A stretch of 64,000 nt of DNA from Euleptes europaea (taxonomy: Eukaryota > Chordata > Lepidosauria > Squamata > Sphaerodactylidae). Position numbers and translations under genes: made by a program. Below, piece after piece: positions 33,430 through 53,107 of this stretch. Below the pieces are notes generated by a model, which saw only the letters and a list, made by a program, of their open reading frames with translations, had not been told where the DNA came from and searched no databases. The first letter of the stretch is position 1. The number at the start of each line of letters is the position of its first letter. The DNA is taken from the NCBI RefSeq assembly GCF_029931775.1, contig NC_079315.1, positions 113,146,274 to 113,210,273 on the forward strand. The letters run 5' to 3'.

Positions 33430-33640
33430 AAAGTACCGTCAAGCCGCAGTTGACTTATGAAGACCTCACAGGGGCTTTTCAAGGCAGGAGACGAGCAGAG
33501 GCGCGTTGCCATTGCCTGCCTCTGTACAGCAACCCTGGTCTTCCTTGGGGGGGGGGGGTCTCCCATCCAAGTACTAGCCAGGGCAGACCCTGCTTAAGCT
33601 TCAGAGATCTGACGAGATCGGGCTAACCCGGCCCCATCTG
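33430..33640 (-). mobile_element. S4 SINE
   Basis: Reverse; ends with the 5S-like GAGATCTGACGAGATCGGGC. Confidence 0.85.
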
Positions 33641-33694
33641 CGGCACTAAGCCCTAACAAATCTTACACCAAAGACCTATGAGCCAAATGCCATG

Positions 33695-33906
33695 GGAGTA
33701 GGGCTGCCAGGTCCCTCTTTGCAACCGGCGGGAGGTTTTTGGGGTGGAGCCTGAGGAGGGCGGAGTTTGGGGAGGGGAGGGACTTCAATGCCACAGAGTC
33801 CAATGGCCAAAGTGCCATTTTCTCCAGGTGAACTGATCTCTATCGGCTGGAGGTCAGTTGTAATAGCAGGAGATCTCCAGCTAGTACCTGGAGCTTGGCA
33901 ACGCTA
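33695..33906 (-). mobile_element. GGGTTGCC-ended element
   Basis: TAGGGCTGCCAGGTCCC to TTGGCAACGCTA. Confidence 0.85.
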
Positions 33907-34043
33907 CATTGGAGGGACCCTCAGAAGGTGGATAGGAAGCAATTGTTAAGATGCCGTGCAGGCCCAAAAATAAAATCCAAAAACAAAAGAATATAATCCA
34001 CATAATACCTCTCCCCCCCATAAAGGCATTGTGTGGATTGTGT

Positions 34044-34121
<78 letters not shown>

Positions 34122-34195
34122 TTCCTTCCTTCCTTCCTTCCTTCCTTCCTTCCTTCCTTCCTTCCTTCCTTCCTTCCTTCCTTCCTTTCTCTCTC
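34044..34195. repeat. (CTTT)n-(CCTT)n microsatellite
   Basis: About 150 bp of pure tetranucleotide repeat that switches from TTTC units to TTCC units near 34120. Long open frames over it are artefacts. Confidence 0.98.
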
Positions 34196-34253
34196 TTTTG
34201 CCAAGAGGCAGCCAAGCATGCTTCCACTTTGCAAGTTCTTGCTGGGAGCCAAA

Positions 34254-34487
34254 GGTTGCCAACCTCCAGATGGAGCCTGGAGATTTCCTAGAATTACAGC
34301 TGATTACAGGCTACAGAGATCCGTTTCCCTGGAGAAAACGGCTGCTTTGAAGGATCGTTTCTATGGCATTATACTCTGCCAAGATCCCTGCTCTCCCCAA
34401 ACCTTGCTCTCCCCAAACCTTGCCCTCCCCGGGCACAATCTCCAAATCTCCAGGACTTGGCCCAACCCAGGGTTGGAAACCCTGCTA
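34254..34487 (+). mobile_element. GGGTTGCC-ended element
   Basis: AGGTTGCCAACCTCC to GGGTTGGAAACCCTGC, with an internal duplicated CTCTCCCCAAACCTTGC. Confidence 0.8.
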
Positions 34488-35345
34488 CCAACTGCCATCA
34501 ATGAGACCAGAGAAGCATCCTACCACACAGGGTTGTTGTGAGGATAACATGGAGGAAAGCATGCCAGATCTCCCTCATATACATGATGAAATTCACACAA
34601 GGCTGGGAGCATTTGTGCAGATGCCAGAAAAGTATTGTCCTTGTTCTTGGGGGTGGTGTTGAAGGAACTTGGCCAACCGTTTGGAAAATCAATCCGAGCT
34701 TGAAAACTGGGTCGAGATAAGCCCCCGGCTTGATCCGGCGGCTTCAGAAATGGGTGAGTTTTCTATCAACACAATGGATGGACTGACAGCAATAATCTCA
34801 GTTGTGAGGTGTGAGGTTGAAGAAAGTTGGAAGGTGGGCGAAACCAGTTATTCCTGTCAGCATGTTCCCGAACTTTCTGTGTGTCTGCATGCTCTTTCTT
34901 TCGCTGGTCCAGAAGCCAAAAAGTGTGTCGAGGGAGACGACGATATTACAATTCAAAACGAAAGGGTTCACTTTGCTTATCCCCAGACTAATTACGGTAA
35001 TTTTATGTCCCTGGTTTATCACACAATGAGTCATTCTGATTGATGGGCATATTCACTTTGCAGTCATTGTATGATCAACATGCTGAGTACTACCCACAGG
35101 AGGCTTTCCCACACAATCCCATTGGGAATACGGGTTGAGCAGGAGAAATTCCATTGAATTGTGTCCTGGGGGGGTGGGGAGCTACCTTTCAGTGCCACAA
35201 TGATATCAGTGTGACTTACAACGCAACCCTGGCTGGGTAGCACCCGGGAAGATGAACAGCCACTATGCCAGCACATCATAGAGAAAGGCTGGCATACCTT
35301 GGAGGTACGTTGGCGAAGTGCCCTGCTGTTGCTGTGCCATAGCTG
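34488..35345. other. Intergenic spacer with an unassigned 124-codon open frame
   Basis: 34669-35043 (+) is open and matches none of the repeat families seen elsewhere in the window. It has no domain I recognise, and a GTGAGT lies at 34754. Not called as a gene. Confidence 0.3.
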
Positions 35346-35349
35346 GCTC

Positions 35350-35695
35350 TGGCAAAGCGATTCAAAACAGATAAGAAGTATTTCTTCACACAATGCATAG
35401 TTAAATTGTGGAACTCCCTGCCCCAGGATGTGGGGATGGCTGCCAACTTGGAAGGCTTTAAGAGGGGAGTGGACATGTTCCTGGAGGAGAGGGGTATTCA
35501 TGGCTACTAGTCAAAATAGATGCTAGTCATGATGCAGACCTATTCTCTCCAGGATCAGAGAAGCATGCCTATCATATTAGGTGCTACAGGCAGGATAATG
35601 CTGCTCCAGTAGTCTTAGTTTCGGGGCTTCCTAGAGGCACCTGGTTGGCCACTGTGTGAATAGACTGCTGGACTTGATGGGCCTTGGTCTGACCC
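35350..35695 (+). mobile_element. CR1-like C2 LINE 3' end
   Basis: AGAAGTATTTCTTCACACAA to TTGGTCTGACCCAG, followed by an S1 scrap at 35697-35740. Confidence 0.82.
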
Positions 35696-36259
35696 AGATT
35701 AGAGTCCACTGTTCTTAACCACTATGCCACACTGGTTCTCATGTAAAGTGTAAAAAGGTGCGTTCAGCAGCCTTCTAGGAAATGTGGATTTTAAGGTTTT
35801 CAAGGTTTTATTGGCAGAAATCCTTGCACAAATGAGTTGCAAAGGAGGTTGAAGGGTGTGTGGCACTGCTATTTGGCAAGCCTCTGCTCCCGCTAGACTG
35901 CACGAGACTTTGACACAACAAAGCGCTTGTTGCCTGGGCTGAACGTACTGGTTTTCCCCACCCTTCCCTGTTAGTGAAAGATTTTGAGGCCCTATGAAAT
36001 CCGTTTAGCTAAAATCCACAGTGGGACAGAAAAAGGAAAGATCTGTACATTTGGCAATGATAGCTCATGCTGTCTTCACTATTCTGAAATGCTAGTCTGT
36101 CTATCCTCGCCTTAAATAGGAGCGTGGGAAGTTGGACTTTTAGAAGCAGAAGTGACGGGGGGGGGGGGGAATCCCAAATAAAAATTGCTGTTGCTGGCAT
36201 GGAGGTGGCAAAAGCTGTAGTGATTCTGTGATAACCCATTTTGTGCAGCTTTGTGCAAT

Positions 36260-36340
36260 GGGGGAAGGACTGTGGCTCAGTGGCAGAGCATCTGCTTGGC
36301 ATGCAGAAGGTCCTAGCTTCAATCCTTGGCATCTCCAGTA
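36260..36340 (+). mobile_element. S2 SINE head
   Basis: tRNA-Ala-like head only, ending GGCATCTCCAGTAAG. Confidence 0.75.
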
Positions 36341-36947
36341 AGCAGTGTATAAGGGAAGGGGAGAGGCATGAGAAAAAGGGAAGTGTTGTGTGGATGTGGG
36401 GATTGGATCCACATTGGAGTGGATCCAGTGCATATCTAACAAAAGAAAGAACTGCTGGTATGGGCTGGCAAAATTCTCATAAAATATTTTTTGAGAGGGA
36501 GAGGAGGTATCTATCACAGTAGTTCTCAAAGTGTACGTGTATGGGAGGTAGGCTCCTCTGAAGATGGATACGAAACAACCAGGCCTTTTAAAGAAATGTG
36601 CAACCTAACACCAAATATACAGTTCCTCAAGAACTTTTCTGCAGTTCAAAAAGTCAAGTCTGCCTCATTCTTGCTCTCAAATTCTAAGTCTGGAGCTTTC
36701 CTTCCCACTCAGTTTTCTCACAATGCAGTTACACACTTCTAAGTCCATTACACTGTAAAAGTCATGGACTGCGACTCTAAGCAGCAAGGAACGAGTGCAC
36801 GCGCAAGGCAAATGCACATGCAAAGCTGCCATATTTCCCTTTTTTAACGTCCTGAAGATAACCGAGCAGGAGCACAAAGTTCCCAGCAAGAAGATCCTGT
36901 GGCAGGGAGACCAAAGGCTAGGATTGCCAACTACACCACGCTGGCTC

Positions 36948-37122
36948 ACATCTGCTTGGCATGCAAAAGGTCCTGAGTTCAATCCTTGGCATCTCCAATA
37001 AGGATCAGGTCATAGGTGATGTAAAAGACCTGAGACCCTGGAGAGCCGTTACCAGCCTAAGTAGACAATACTGACTTTGATGGACCAAGGGTCTGATTCA
37101 GTAGAAGGCATCTTTGTGTGTT
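36948..37122 (+). mobile_element. S2 SINE, 5'-truncated
   Basis: CATCTGCTTGGCATGC to GTAGAAGGCATC. Confidence 0.8.
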
Positions 37123-37187
37123 TATTAGATAGGTGCAAAAATTCTGTGCACTCATATGGCAAAATGGGGACTGTCAGGAGGTGGTTG

Positions 37188-37492
37188 AGAGCCAGCATGG
37201 TGCAGTGGTTAAGAGCGGTGGTTTGGAGCGGTGGACTCTGACCTGGAGAACCAGGTTTGATTCCCCCCCTTCTCTACATGAGCGGCGGAGGCTAATCTGG
37301 TGAACCAAGTTGGTTTCCCCACTCCTCCACATGAAGCCAGCTGGGTGACCTTGAGCTTGGTAAAGCTCTCTCAGCCCCACCTACCTCACAGGGTGTCTGT
37401 TGTGGGGAGGGGAAGGGAAGGTGATTGTAAGCTGGTTTCATTCTTCCTTAAGTGGTAGAGAAAGTAGGCATACAAAAACCAATTCTTCTTCT
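37188..37492 (+). mobile_element. S1 SINE
   Basis: Forward full-length-like copy with clear A-box and B-box regions. Confidence 0.88.
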
Positions 37493-38059
37493 ATAGATAC
37501 TGCAAATTTTGAAGGGGTCTGGAGTCTGAAATGTATGGGATATCCAGGTGGATGATGAAACATATAATCACCTCCACCAGCCCAAGTGGGATAGATGAGG
37601 AAATAATGTGGCTGAGCTGACTGAAAGAGAGAAGACAGTCTTCCTATACAATAAATAATAGGCCACTTAGCATGACAGCGAAACAGGCATTGTGTGATTG
37701 TCTAATAAGAAAGCATCCAAGAAAAACAAAGAAACAGGCTGTACCTGACCGTTGTTCATTAATCATGATCAGACCATATCAGGCTGTTAACAGATTCTGG
37801 ATGCATGGGATATATGCTCTGTCTTTCCCAGCACTGCTATGGGATGTGGGTCCTTCAAACATTTCATCAGGCACCTCCGTAATGAAATCTGAGTCAGTAT
37901 TGTGAACTGTTCCAAAATACTGTGCACAAAATGAATTATAACGGAGTGCTCGCAATATACAAATAATTACAAAACAACCAGATGGCATCTCAATAGTATA
38001 AGGAGGCTGAACAAAGAAGGCCACAGTATGCTGGTGTATTCCTGTACATAGAGGCAAAG
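37493..38059. other. Intergenic spacer
   Basis: 37660-38040 has LINE/Penelope-like decayed text (AAACAGGCATTGTGTGATTG) but no domain I can name. Confidence 0.35.
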
Positions 38060-38692
38060 GTAGGCTTGCCAACCTCCAGGTGGGGCCTGGAGATCCCCTG
38101 GAATTGTAACTGATCTCCAGGCTACAGAAAGCACTTCTCCTGAGATAGGGTTGCCAACTTCCAGGTGGTGGCTGGAGATCTCCTGCCATTACAACTGTTC
38201 TCCAGGCAACAGAGATCACTTCCCCTGGAGAAAATGGCCACTTTGGCTATTGGACACTATGGCATTGAAGTCCCTCCCCTTCTCCAAGCCCCGCCCTTAT
38301 CAGGCTCCATCCGCAAAATCTCCGGGTATTTCCCAACCTAGAGCTGGCAACCTTACCTGGAGAAAATGGCTGCTTTGGAGGGCGGACTCTATGGCATTAT
38401 ATCCCACTGAGGCTCCTTCCCTGTCCAAACCCCACCCTCTACATGTTCCACTACCAATAACTCCAGGAATTTCGCAACATGGAGTTGGCAGCCAGTAGGG
38501 TTGTCAGTCTCCAGGTACTAGCTGGAGAATCCTGCTATTACAACTGATCTCCGGCCGATAGAGATTCGTTCCCCTGGAGAAAATGGCCACTTTGGAAATT
38601 GGACTCTATGGCATTGAAGTCCCTCCCCTCCCCAAACCTCGCCCTCCTCAGGCTCCACCGGTGGCGACGAGGGACCTGGCAACCCTAGCAGC
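38060..38692 (+). mobile_element. Cluster of GGGTTGCC-ended elements
   Basis: A partial copy (38060-38145), a full copy (38147-38355), a partial copy to 38495 and a full copy (38497-38690), all forward. The third piece resumes inside the array, so copies have inserted into each other. Confidence 0.82.
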
Positions 38693-38699
38693 CGTTTCC

Positions 38700-38995
38700 T
38701 GGGAAACTTAAAAGGGAACGATGTGATGTAGTAAGGAAACAGATCAACAAAGCTAGAGTGATACCAAGGGATAACCTGCTACAAGATAGGCCCGAAGGAC
38801 ACAGCAACAGAACACCACGGGAGGCCACATTCAGCTCTCAGCTCAAACCGGTTCAACGCATCATTAATGATCTACAACCTATGCTGGATACTTCTCTCTC
38901 ATAGGCATTGGGAGGCAAAGCTTTCATTGCCCACAGACCCTTAAACAACTTCTCAATACCCTTCCAAACCTGGACATGGACACTGGGACTAGGGC
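38700..38995 (+). mobile_element. Probable Penelope-like fragment
   Basis: Adjacent to the GIY-YIG remnant; contains CTCATAGGCATTGGGAGGCA and ACAACTTCTCAATACCC text. Low information. Confidence 0.3.
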
Positions 38996-39025
38996 CAGCA
39001 ACAAACCAAAAAGCCAACTCTGTCT

Positions 39026-39777
39026 AGGGTTGCCAGCTCCGGTTGGAAAATACCTGGAGATTTTGGGGGTGGAGTCTGAGGAGGGCGGGGTTTGGAGAGG
39101 AGAGGGACTTAAATGCCATATACTCCAATTGCCGAAGCGGCTGGCCAGTGAAATCGCTGGGTGCACCTGTCCTCCAAAGCTTCGACACCCCTCATCTGTG
39201 GGCAGTTGACAACCAGATGTCCCTCTGGGGTGCCATAAATCTGTTGGATGTAAATTCACTCTGTTCCCTGGCCAGATTTTATTACCATGAGACAGAGACG
39301 ACACCAGGTTTAAGAAGCAAGGGGAAAAAAGCTTTTTATTTTGCCACGCAAAAGAGGAATACATTTCAGGCCTTTTCGGCTTCAAAAGTGAAAGTTTTCT
39401 AACAGACTCCGCCTATTTCCCATATTTTTATACTCCTCCAGAGTTCTTTGTTCCAAGAGGATTTGAATATCTCCTCCTCTCAAATCTACCCTAACTTTGA
39501 TCTCATTTCCGTGGTCACATGTTGTTGTTTTTATACCACCCTGTTCCAGATACGAAAAATCACCTGCTTTGTTCAGTTTAAGTTAGACAAGACTATTTTT
39601 TACTGACTTATATAAATAACCACAGCTTATAAATATAACAGAAAAATAACATTTTTCTAATATGCTAGAATTAAATTAATTAAAATCTTACACATCCCAC
39701 ATTTTCTCCAGGGAAACTGGAGATGGGTTGTAATAGCGGGAGATCTCCAGCCATCACCTGGAGGTTGGCAACCCTAA
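39026..39777 (-). mobile_element. GGGTTGCC-ended element split by an LTR fragment
   Basis: 39026-39138 and 39701-39777 together make one reverse copy; the ends TAGGGTTGCCA and TTGGCAACCCTAA are kept. Confidence 0.8.
39139..39700 (-). mobile_element. Fossil LTR-retroelement fragment (ERV-like)
   Basis: About 560 bp inserted in a short DNA element. In reverse sense it looks like LTR sequence (AATAAAAAGC signal region) followed by a leader-like stretch. Broken and without coding domains; family unresolved. Younger than its host element. Confidence 0.45.
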
Positions 39778-39784
39778 CTCTGTC

Positions 39785-40440
39785 CCCATATCCACTCTGA
39801 CAGCACAATCACTGGACCTAACAACACCAGCCACACTATCTTAGGTTTGTTCAGTTATTCTTCTTCCAACATTATATACACCATCAAATATCAGCAATGC
39901 TCTTCCAATCTCTTCATCGGACAAACAGGAGAATCCCTAAGCAAAAGAATAAATGGGCATAATTCCGACACTAAAAACCGCAACACTAAAAAACCAGTAA
40001 GAGAGCATTTTAATCTTCCAGGTCATTCCATTGCTGACCTAAGAGTACTCAAACAATAAAATTTCAAGGGGAAATTACAACGTGATTGCTGGATTTGAGG
40101 TCATTCACAAGTTCAGAACAATGGACCCCCCAGACATAGGATTCTTATCTCTCTGCAGATGCTAACTTTCTGCCCCCAAGCAAGCTGATTACAATGTGCA
40201 TTGTACCCTTGCATCCTTTAACAGCATTCTTTATAACACCCCTCCCACCTTGTGACTGGGATTAAAAACACACTCAAATCTCCATTCCTACTCAAGGGAG
40301 TGTTGACTGTCAAAAGCTCATACCCTGAAAACTCTGACATCAGAAACCACAACATTCAGAAACCAGTAGGGGAGCATTTTAACCTTCCAGAGCATTCAGT
40401 TGCTGATTTAAGAGTAGCAGTTCTCATACAAAGGGATTTC
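39785..40440 (+). mobile_element. Penelope-like element, GIY-YIG endonuclease remnant
   Basis: 39880-40050 encodes IGQTGESLSKRINGH and KKPVREHFNLPGHSIADLRV, the GIY-YIG endonuclease region of vertebrate Penelope-like elements. A second partial copy of the same C-terminal segment lies at 40310-40440 (KPVGEHFNLPEHSVADLRV). Confidence 0.8.
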
Positions 40441-40967
40441 GAAGGGAGAAATCTAGCTCAATTTTATCTACTGTTACTGACTTTCAAACGTTTGGCACAT
40501 TCTGGGGGCACATGGCATCAACTGAATGTGCCCAAGTGCTTTCCAATCTTTTTGAGCAGAGAATCCATGGCAGACACACCGGCGTTCGAAAGAAGACAAC
40601 TTGATACGGAAGCATTCGGTGGAGATTCCAGGTCTGAAAACTGCTGTGGAGGTTTGCAAACTTTGGAATTATTCCCCAGACACATGAAACTATACTTGAA
40701 CCAGCATTTCATTTATTTTGTACTTTTTCAAGCCCAGTAGGATAAATCTGAGGGCTTTTGAACAAATGAATTGTACACCCTTTGGGGACTGATGCATCCA
40801 ACATTAGCATGTGTGAATGAACAGGTCCAGTACCACAGACAGAACTTTCCCATCACCCCAATCACCATGATTTTCAGAGGGGCCGTTTCACATGTTCAGC
40901 AACACAAGGCAAGCAACAGCACAATCGATGCAAAAATGAACCCATACAAGGAAAATGGAGTGTTTCT

Positions 40968-41434
40968 TGACAATCTATTAAAGAAGAGGAGAAGACTGAG
41001 AGGTGATATGATAACCATCTCCAAGTACTTGAAGGGCTGTCATATAGAGGAGGGTGCCGAGTTGTTTTCTGTTGCTCCAGAAGGTCAGACCAGAACCAAT
41101 GAGTTGAAGTTAAATCAAAAGAGTTTCCATCTAGACATTAGGAAGAATTTTCTAACAGTCAAAGCGGTTCCTCAGTGGAACAGGCTTCCTCGGGAGGTGG
41201 TGAGCTCTTCTTCCCTGGAGGTTTTTAAGAAGAGGTTAGATGGCCAACTGTCAGCAATGCTGATTCCATGACCTTAGGCAGATGATGAGAGGGAGGGCAT
41301 CTTGGCCATCTTCTGGGAATGGAGTAGGGGTCACTGGGTGTGTGTGTGGGGGAGATAGTTTGGAATTTCCTGCATTGTGCAGGGGGTTGGGCTAGATGAC
41401 CCTGGCGGTCCCTTCCAACTCTATGATTCTATGA
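40968..41434 (+). mobile_element. CR1 LINE 3' end
   Basis: CTATTAAAGAAGAGGAGAAG through CAACTCTATGATTCTATGA. Longest CR1 3' UTR in the window. Confidence 0.9.
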
Positions 41435-41484
41435 AATCATGTAACTTTATAACCTGAAAAAAATCTCTTATGTTTGCAAAGATA

Positions 41485-41966
41485 GACGCACTTTGTATTC
41501 CCAGCAATGTATTAAGAGTTTGAAAACGTTATAAAAAACATCGCTTTAAAAGGGTTTTTGGATACCATGGCTTATAAATGGTTGGAAGATGGGGGTTACC
41601 ACACTTGAATTCCCAGTGATGTATTAAGAGTTTGAAAACGTTATAAAAAATACTGTTCGCACTTTGTTTGGCCCCTTTAGCTGTGATGACGTCTTCCAAC
41701 CATTTATAAGCCGTGGTATCCAAAAACCCTTTTAAAGCGATGTTTTTAATAACATTTTCAAACTCTTAATACATTGCTGGGAATACAAAGTGCGGTAACC
41801 CCCGACATCTTCACAGCTAAAGGGGCCAAACAAAGTGCGAACAGTATTTTTTATAATGTTTTCAAACTCTTAATACATCAGTGGGAATACATAGAAAGTG
41901 CGAACAGTATTTTTTATAACATTTTCAAACTCTTAATACATCGCTGGGAATACAAGTGCGGTAACC
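41485..41966. mobile_element. Nested palindromic MITE cluster
   Basis: CCCAGCAATGTATTAAGAG pairs with the reverse complement near 41780, giving arms of about 100 bp. Parts of the same unit recur reversed at 41795-41966, so at least two insertions are nested. Confidence 0.8.
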
Positions 41967-42469
41967 CCCTAAAAAAAACAAAAACAGACAGCTGGGCTAG
42001 ATGTCCTTGAAGAACCCTCTCAGCTCTTGGATCCTGTGCACACTTACCTGGGAGTATGCGCCACTGAATACACTGGGACTTACTTCTGAGTAAGCTTACA
42101 TGGGATCGGGGAGCAAGTCTCTTTGCCTGAGATAACTAAAAAATAGTATGTACACCTTTCAACAACTGAAAGGATTAGGAAGAAATTTTCCAGTGAAATA
42201 CCAGTTTCGTCTTTGCTTCTTCAGTATAGTAAGGGGGAAAAAAGAGTGCAGTAAAAGTCGTAACTCATTTCTGTTCACGTACTGATAAGGGCTGCCATAA
42301 GTCAGCTGTGACTTGACAGCAAAACGCAAGACAAAAACAAGCAACACTCACACACATCCCAAAAAACCTGAAAATTTTGCTGAGGTTTGTTGAAATTTCA
42401 AGCATATCAAACAGCCCCACCTTGTGGCTTGCGTTTTTAATTGCAGCTGAGCTGTATCAATTGTATCAA

Positions 42470-43085
42470 TTGATGGTGCTGCTGCAGTCGTCTTGTTTGT
42501 GGCTTCCTGGAGGCACCTGGTTGGCCACTGTGTGAACAGACTGCTGGACTTGATGGACCTTGGTCTGATCCAGCAGGGCTTTTCTTATGGATACTGGTCA
42601 TGATGCATGCCTGTTCTCTCTAGTAACAGAGGAGCATGCCTACGGTAATATGTTGGGTGCTGTGGAACCCAGGCAGGATGGTGCTGCTGCAGTTGTCTTG
42701 TTTGTGGGCTTCCTAGAGGCACCTGGTTGGCCACTGTGTGAACAGACTGCTGGACTTGATGGGCCTAGGCCTGATCCAGCAGGGCCTTTCTTACGTTCTT
42801 ATAACTTGGAAGGCTTTAAGAGAGGGGGTAAACATTTTCATGGAGGAGAGGGCTATCCATGGCTAATAGTAAAAATGGATACTAGTCATGATGCATTCCT
42901 ATTCTCTCCAGGATCAGAGGAGCATGCCTATTATATGAGGTGCTTTGGAACACAGGCAGGTAAATGCTGCCGCAGTCATCATGTTTGTGGGCTTCCTAGG
43001 GGCACCTGGCTGGCCACTGTGTGAACAGACTGCTGGACTTGATGGGCCTGGGTCTGATCCAGCAGGGCCTTTCTTATGTTCTTAT
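42470..43085 (+). mobile_element. CR1-like C2 LINE 3' ends (three pieces)
   Basis: Three successive C2 ends, each closing with CTGATCCAGCAGGGC and TTCTTA. Confidence 0.8.
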
Positions 43086-43222
43086 GTTTCTTTGCAGTCA
43101 ATCCAGTTGAATTGTTAGAACTTCTGAAGGCTTCCAGATGTCGCACTTTGCCATTTGATCAGTGCTTGTATAGGAGCATCTGTCCATGGTGCCGCAAGTT
43201 CAGAATGGTGCTTAGCTCAGAC

Positions 43223-43306
43223 AAATTAGAGTCCAGTAGCACCTTAGAGGCGAGTAAGATTTGGGGGGATATGAGCTTTCGAGAGTCAAAGCTCCCTTCG
43301 TCAGAT
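43223..43306 (+). mobile_element. Penelope-like terminal repeat fragment
   Basis: GAGTCCAGTAGCACCTTAGA with GAGCTTTCGAGAGTCAAAGC, the clearest copy of this block. Confidence 0.55.
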
Positions 43307-43317
43307 CCTTTGACCCT

Positions 43318-43565
43318 CGCTTTGCTCTGCTCTGGTTAGACCTCGCCTAGAGTATTGTGTTCAGTTTTGGGCACCACGATTTAAGAAGGATGTAGACAAG
43401 CTGGAGCGTGTCCAGAGGAGGGCAACAAAGATGGAGAGGGGTCTGGAGAACAAGTCCTATCAGGAAAGGTTGAAGGAGCTGGGTATGTTTAGCCTGAAAA
43501 GGAGATGGCTCAGAGGTGATATGATAGCCATCTTCAAGTACTTGAATGGCTGTCCTATTTATGGG
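43318..43565 (+). mobile_element. CR1 LINE 3' UTR, 5' portion
   Basis: GTGTTCAGTTTTGGGCACCA, GCAACAAAGATGGAGAGGGG and GATATGATAGCCATCTTCAA. Ends 0.2 kb before the RPL17 promoter. Confidence 0.88.
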
Positions 43566-43879
43566 CTATCTTTCTGCTTCTACTTTGTTGCTAGTGTGGC
43601 TCCGCCTGCTGTTATCAATTTACATCGCATTTTTAACTAATAATGTATTGTGGCACTGTATATGCACGGCGCTATAAACGTGCTATGACAAACCATGTTT
43701 TAAAACCAGAACTTTTTACACGGTCCCTTCCGGAGCCCTTTTCGTTCCATCCCCAGTCGCGCAGTTGACTCACGCCCCCTGACCAATAAACGCAAGATTC
43801 TCCCTTCTGTTTGGCTCTCGCCAACCAGAACTCTCGCGAGAGCCGGAAGTCACACGAAATCCTCCCAGCATGCTTTGCC

Positions 43880-51475
<7,596 letters not shown>

Positions 51476-52360
51476 GCATTTGTTTTTTTTCTGCGTAGCT
51501 GCTAAGAGATTTGCAATGTTCATTGGAAGGCAAGTGCAGATTTGACATTAGACTGGGAGTGGCTAACTCATCGAAAATAAGATGTTTATGTACTCTGTTC
51601 AACTTGCTTTGCCAATTCATTACTGTATGGTAATGGCCCACGCCCACTCTGATGGGGGGTTTCTTTCTTGACTGCATCTTGCATTTGTTGGTGTCCTGAA
51701 TTAATGTAACACACCATGTCTCCAGGATTTTTGTAATGTACTCTGTGCAGTCACAGGCATTCATTGTTTTACTGTGCTTCGCAGACACTGTTTTTGAGCA
51801 AGACCACCGCTTGAAGCTTAAGCTAGCTGAAATCTTGTGCTCACTTAGTAGGGAGTCAGTCTCACTGAACGCAGTAGGAATTCCAACTTAAGTTGTGTTT
51901 CCAAAATACTATTCCTCCATGGGGTGGGAGAAGACAATAAAATGTTTCAAGGATCAATAGCTTCTGATTATTGAACTCAGTGGAGATGCACCAAGTAACT
52001 AAGTGCTAGTTAGTTTTATAGGCATTTGTATCGTCCTTTCAAGTTGCTCAAAGGGTTGCAAGAGCAATCTAAGAACGTTAAAGGGTGAAGACTTGTTTAG
52101 GCCTGGTCTTCATGCTTCATAGCTCTAGGATGTGAAGCTGATTTCTTCTGTAGTCACTATAACCTTGGAAGAAGCATTGTGGTCCTTCAATGGGCAACAG
52201 CTGTTATACTACAAACTTTTGAACCCTCTAGAACCCTTCATCAGCCTAGCACTCAAAGGCAGTGGGGAAAGTAGTTTCAAGGCTTGGCGGTAAAGCCTAA
52301 ATCCTCCAAGTGTAGCCTTAAAGTGAAAAGGTTTGCTACAACCTCGCTTAGATGGTTTTA
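51476..52360. other. Spacer downstream of RPL17
   Basis: No gene or repeat family recognised apart from a MITE-arm scrap near 51841. Confidence 0.4.
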
Positions 52361-52364
52361 TTCT

Positions 52365-52640
52365 GTTTTGCTATCAAGCCACAGCTGATTTACAGCAAAC
52401 CCCTGGGGTTTTCAAGGCAAGAGATGTTGGAGGTGGTTTGCCATTCTCGGTATTCCTTAGAAAAGAGCAATAGTCCAATAGCACCTTAAATACTAACCAT
52501 TTCTGACAGGGTATCTGCTTTCGCGAGTCACAGCTTCTTCAGATACAGCTAGAATGGGAGTTCATCTATTCCTTGGAGGTCTCCCATCCAATACTTGCCA
52601 GGGTTGAGGCTGTGAGTGTGACTGGCCCAAGGCTGGCCCT
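52365..52640 (-). mobile_element. S4 SINE split by a Penelope-like fragment
   Basis: Reverse S4 interrupted at about 52473-52565 by an AGTCCAATAGCACCTTAAA block, with TATTCCTT(A/G)G repeated on both sides as a likely target duplication. Confidence 0.7.
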
Positions 52641-52892
52641 AGATTAGATGACGTTGACTGTCAAGCAGGTTTCCAAGTAGTAGGAAACTTTGGGGAGGAA
52701 AAAATGGCATTCCTGGCCTGTGAAGGTGCAAAGTTGCAGCAAATTAAATTAAACTGTATGTGAAGGAGAGGGCTGTAGCCCTCAAAACAATACAATGGTT
52801 TGTCTTTTGGGGTGCTGTCCCATATTTCAAACTAGATTCAGCAGAGATAACGCACAGTCATTGCTAGCCATAAGAACGGGTAGAGGGGATGT

Positions 52893-53080
52893 GGTAGGGT
52901 TGCCAGATCTAGGCTGGGAAACCTGTTCAGCCCAGGGAGGGCAGGTTTGGGGGGGGGGGGAGGCTTCAGCAGGGTACAATGCCATAGTCAGCTCTCCAAA
53001 TCATCCAGGGGAACTGATCTCTTACTTGGAGAGGGGCTGTAATTCTGGGAGATCCCCAGGTCACAACTGGAGGCTGGCAT
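52893..53080 (-). mobile_element. GGGTTGCC-ended element
   Basis: GTAGGGTTGCCAGATC onward; right end eroded. Confidence 0.75.
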
Positions 53081-53107
53081 TCTGTTGAAATTGAATGTAA
53101 GACGTCG

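Noticed and set aside
33881-34350. Several overlapping long open frames rich in KERK/FLSF/FLPS repeats on both strands
   Set aside because: They are translations of the (CTTT)n-(CCTT)n microsatellite.
42587-43024. 145-codon open frame with repeated [20 protein letters not shown]-type text
   Set aside because: The same peptide text appears wherever the C2 CR1-like 3' UTR occurs; it is non-coding repeat sequence.
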